Shown here: positions 36,680-38,158 of the stretch, in pieces
Layout: each line of letters starts with the position of its first letter
Numbering within the stretch: the first letter of the stretch is position 1
Origin: a virus
Reading direction: 5' to 3' (one strand)
IMG/VR virus record: IMGVR_UViG_3300037540_000245
Coordinates: 1-38,158 of that record
Length of the DNA: 38,158 bases
The notes under the pieces: model-generated
Told to the model about the DNA's origin: nothing
The model's input: the letters and a program-made list of their open reading frames with translations, nothing else
Databases searched by the model: none
Program-made: the position numbers and the translations under genes

Positions 36680-37243
36680 TTAAAATGGCATAAATGCATT
36701 CCCGCTTTTTTTATCATACCAATACCCACCAAAGATTAGTTTTGGTGAATCTTTCCATATTAATTTTTTCTTTTTTACATAATCATAGATTATATCAGGT
36801 GTCCCTTTGGCAACTGTCTTTCTGTTTGGTAATGGAGTATCATTCATTACATCTTCCATAGTCGTTATTTTTAATTCGAATTGTGATTTTGCCTGTACAC
36901 CCATCTTCGGTGGCATGTTGTTAAATACATCACTTCTTGTTGCTTCATCTAATTCTGTAATAGTGGTCAATGAATTGGCCCATTGATTTCTAACATTCAT
37001 ATATCCAATACTAGGATCATCAGGATCACCGTATTTAAGAAGTACTTTTGAAAAACTATTACCTAGTTTTTTCTTTAGTTCTTTATGAACTTTTAATGCA
37101 GTTTTTGCATCTCCTGTATGTCTAGCATCAATAAAATCAATTACCTTTCTAATAATTGGTTTACCAATTTTCTTTGATTCATCAACAATTCCAAGAATGC
37201 TCGTATTATAAGCACTAAGAATCTTTTCATTTAATTCATCCAT
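36680..37243 (-). CDS. Leader-bearing protein, class 3 (MDELNEKILSAY)
   Basis: 187 residues. MDELNEKILSAYNTSILG is followed by IVDES (V-D-E). The body has a helical, basic first half (KKIGKPIIRKVIDFIDARHT) and a second half ending WKDSPKLIFGGYWYDKKSGN; no family recognised. AGGAG precedes the ATG in a context identical to that of the gene at 36191. Inferred prohead-internal protein. Confidence 0.65.
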   Translation of the reverse strand: MDELNEKILSAYNTSILGIVDESKKIGKPIIRKVIDFIDARHTGDAKTALKVHKELKKKLGNSFSKVLLKYGDPDDPSIGYMNVRNQWANSLTTITELDEATRSDVFNNMPPKMGVQAKSQFELKITTMEDVMNDTPLPNRKTVAKGTPDIIYDYVKKKKLIWKDSPKLIFGGYWYDKKSGNAFMPF

Positions 37244-37257
37244 GATTACTCCTATTT
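37188..37257 (-). repeat. 70-bp leader repeat, copy 2
   Basis: Partner of 36606-36675 (67 of 70 identical). The near-identity at DNA level suggests recent exchange or duplication of the leader module alone. Confidence 0.85.
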
Positions 37258-37533
37258 AAACATAGCTTTGGACATTTTCCAAATCCATTTAGCTTGATCA
37301 GTGGAAAATCCTTTATTTTTCTCAAACGATTTCTTCATGCCCATTGCCATTTTATAAACATCTCCACCATCTTTTTTAGTAGACCCAATGATAGCATCAA
37401 GAGTCTTCTTGGCATCGGCTGTTGCATCTTCATCCAATGGGGGATTAAGAACCTTCATATAAGCTTCTTGGATTCTCTCATTTACATCTGTACTCTTAAA
37501 ATCTCTATTTAATTTTTCGGGATATAATCTCAT
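37252..37533 (-). CDS. Leader-bearing protein, class 3 (NERIQEAY)
   Basis: 93 residues. The N-terminal RLYPEKLNRDF, then NERIQEAYMKVLNPPLDED, has the class 3 pattern with a longer lead-in and ends L-D-E. The body is a small basic helical domain (KWIWKMSKAMFK at the end). It precedes the two MDELNEKIL genes in the same transcript. Inferred prohead-internal protein. Confidence 0.6.
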   Translation of the reverse strand: MRLYPEKLNRDFKSTDVNERIQEAYMKVLNPPLDEDATADAKKTLDAIIGSTKKDGGDVYKMAMGMKKSFEKNKGFSTDQAKWIWKMSKAMFK

Positions 37534-37546
37534 TTTTTACCTTCCT

Positions 37547-38158
37547 TTAAACTAATTTTTTTAAAGCAGTAACATCATCATACTCAAGCATTAAATGTAA
37601 AAGTGCTCCTGCTGCTTCAATTACTGAATAAAGTGGTCTGCCAGCACTACCTTTTTTTGTATGTATTGCTCTAAATTCCTTTTTTCCTTTTTCTTTATAA
37701 ATTGCATAATTACCATACAAATTGATTGTATTAGTTCCTATGTCATTCATATAATCACCAGTAACCTTTTTTAAGAAGTCCATTTCAATCTTTTTAATAA
37801 GCTTGTCCCTGAATTTCCAATCTATTTCAACAAAAATAAAAAGATTCCCCCCTCTTAAAATACTACCAGTATATTCATCATAATCTATTTTTTCTTGACT
37901 TTTTCCTATTTCTTTAATTTTATTATAATATGGTAATGCTTTAGCAGTTTTTATTTCAACATTGACAGCAGACCCCCGGCTAGACCTTACTGATACATCC
38001 CTGCTAGTGAGTTTGAATCTTTTTTTAATCTCATCACGAATTACTTGTGCTTCATTCCTTGCTTCTAATAGTGTATCTAACATATTTTCATAAGCTTCTT
38101 GGATTCTGTCCGGTTTATCAATGCTAGACTCTCTTTTTATTGTGTTTTCATATAGTGC
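37547..38158 (-). CDS. Leader-bearing protein, class 3 (DRIQEAY); start beyond the window edge
   Basis: At least 203 residues; the frame is open to the edge. The visible start, ALYENTIKRESS then DRIQEAYENMLDTLLEAR, lines up with the previous gene's leader (LYPEKLNRDF, NERIQEAY), so the start codon is probably only one or two codons outside. L-L-E then Ala is the predicted cut. The body has an alternating beta pattern (GGNLFIFVEIDWKFRDKLIK; NLYGNYAIYKEKGKKEFRAI) and a C-terminal helix. An internal ATG at 38083 is probably not the start. No family recognised. Confidence 0.6.
   Translation of the reverse strand, partial: ALYENTIKRESSIDKPDRIQEAYENMLDTLLEARNEAQVIRDEIKKRFKLTSRDVSVRSSRGSAVNVEIKTAKALPYYNKIKEIGKSQEKIDYDEYTGSILRGGNLFIFVEIDWKFRDKLIKKIEMDFLKKVTGDYMNDIGTNTINLYGNYAIYKEKGKKEFRAIHTKKGSAGRPLYSVIEAAGALLHLMLEYDDVTALKKLV

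Noticed and set aside
36661-37243. The two MDELNEKIL proteins as full-length paralogues
   Set aside because: Similarity stops after about 20 residues; the rest differ in length and pattern, so only the leader is shared.
37413-37432. Sigma-54-like TTGGCAT...TTGCA on the plus strand
   Set aside because: GG and GC are 11 bases apart instead of 10, it lies inside a coding region, and no plus-strand gene follows.

Overview
This window is part of a large, AT-rich, strictly lytic-looking tailed phage with T4-type (myovirus) architecture. The evidence is a recognisable T4-like late set on the minus strand: large terminase (gp17), neck proteins gp13 and gp14, tail-sheath stabiliser gp15, sheath gp18, tube gp19, tail-assembly chaperone gp26 with a -1 frameshift extension, tape measure gp29, a gp48/gp54-type baseplate tube protein, major capsid protein gp23 and scaffold gp22. 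Eight TATAAATA boxes, the T4 late-promoter sequence, sit in intergenic DNA in front of these operons. I saw no tRNA, rRNA, CRISPR, integrase or insertion sequence. The host cannot be named. It must supply sigma-54 if the sigma-54 sites reported here are used, which favours a Gram-negative bacterium.

Layout. Positions 1-1320 hold a truncated queuosine-salvage-like gene and a metallophosphoesterase. Positions 1449-1740 hold a promoter-driven, structured non-coding RNA. Positions 1746-6065 are a compact regulatory and accessory block of small genes, arranged as a mirror around a central control region at 3239-3465: two divergent sigma-54 (-24/-12) promoters share a dyad activator site, each serves two small genes, and beyond each pair lies an outward sigma-70 promoter whose spacer is a TCTTGTACAAGA palindrome. 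The rightward arm continues into a DUF932 gene and an exported FN3-domain protein. Positions 6066-23678 (minus) are the tail/neck/terminase late block, interspersed with many small genes that share N-terminal leader peptides. Positions 23764-24518 (plus) are two small genes. Positions 24533-26265 (minus) are small genes including a methyltransferase-like and a J-domain protein. Positions 26473-27273 hold a third sigma-54 promoter with a second copy of the activator site. Positions 27274-32853 (minus) are a phage copy of the bacterial PrkA-YeaH-SpoVR stress operon behind a late promoter. Positions 33004-33892 (plus) are dCMP deaminase and a Cys-rich protein. Positions 33944-38158 (minus) are capsid, scaffold and more leader-bearing genes.

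How the parts fit. The most striking theme is a family of about 17 ORFs with unrelated bodies but only three kinds of N-terminus: MKLKxYLxE, MDLxxKYLGE and (N/D)E(K/R)I(L/Q)xAYxxSIL...xE. Nearly all end in (L/I/V/M)-x-E, the T4 prohead-protease cleavage motif, and they resemble the T4 capsid-targeting sequence. I infer that these are head-packaged, probably injected proteins. They include two HExxH metalloproteases, a J-domain protein and a CarD/tudor-like protein. A second theme is control tied to host nutrient or stress state: sigma-54 promoters together with PrkA/YeaH/SpoVR, which in enterobacteria belong to nitrogen-starvation and stationary-phase responses.
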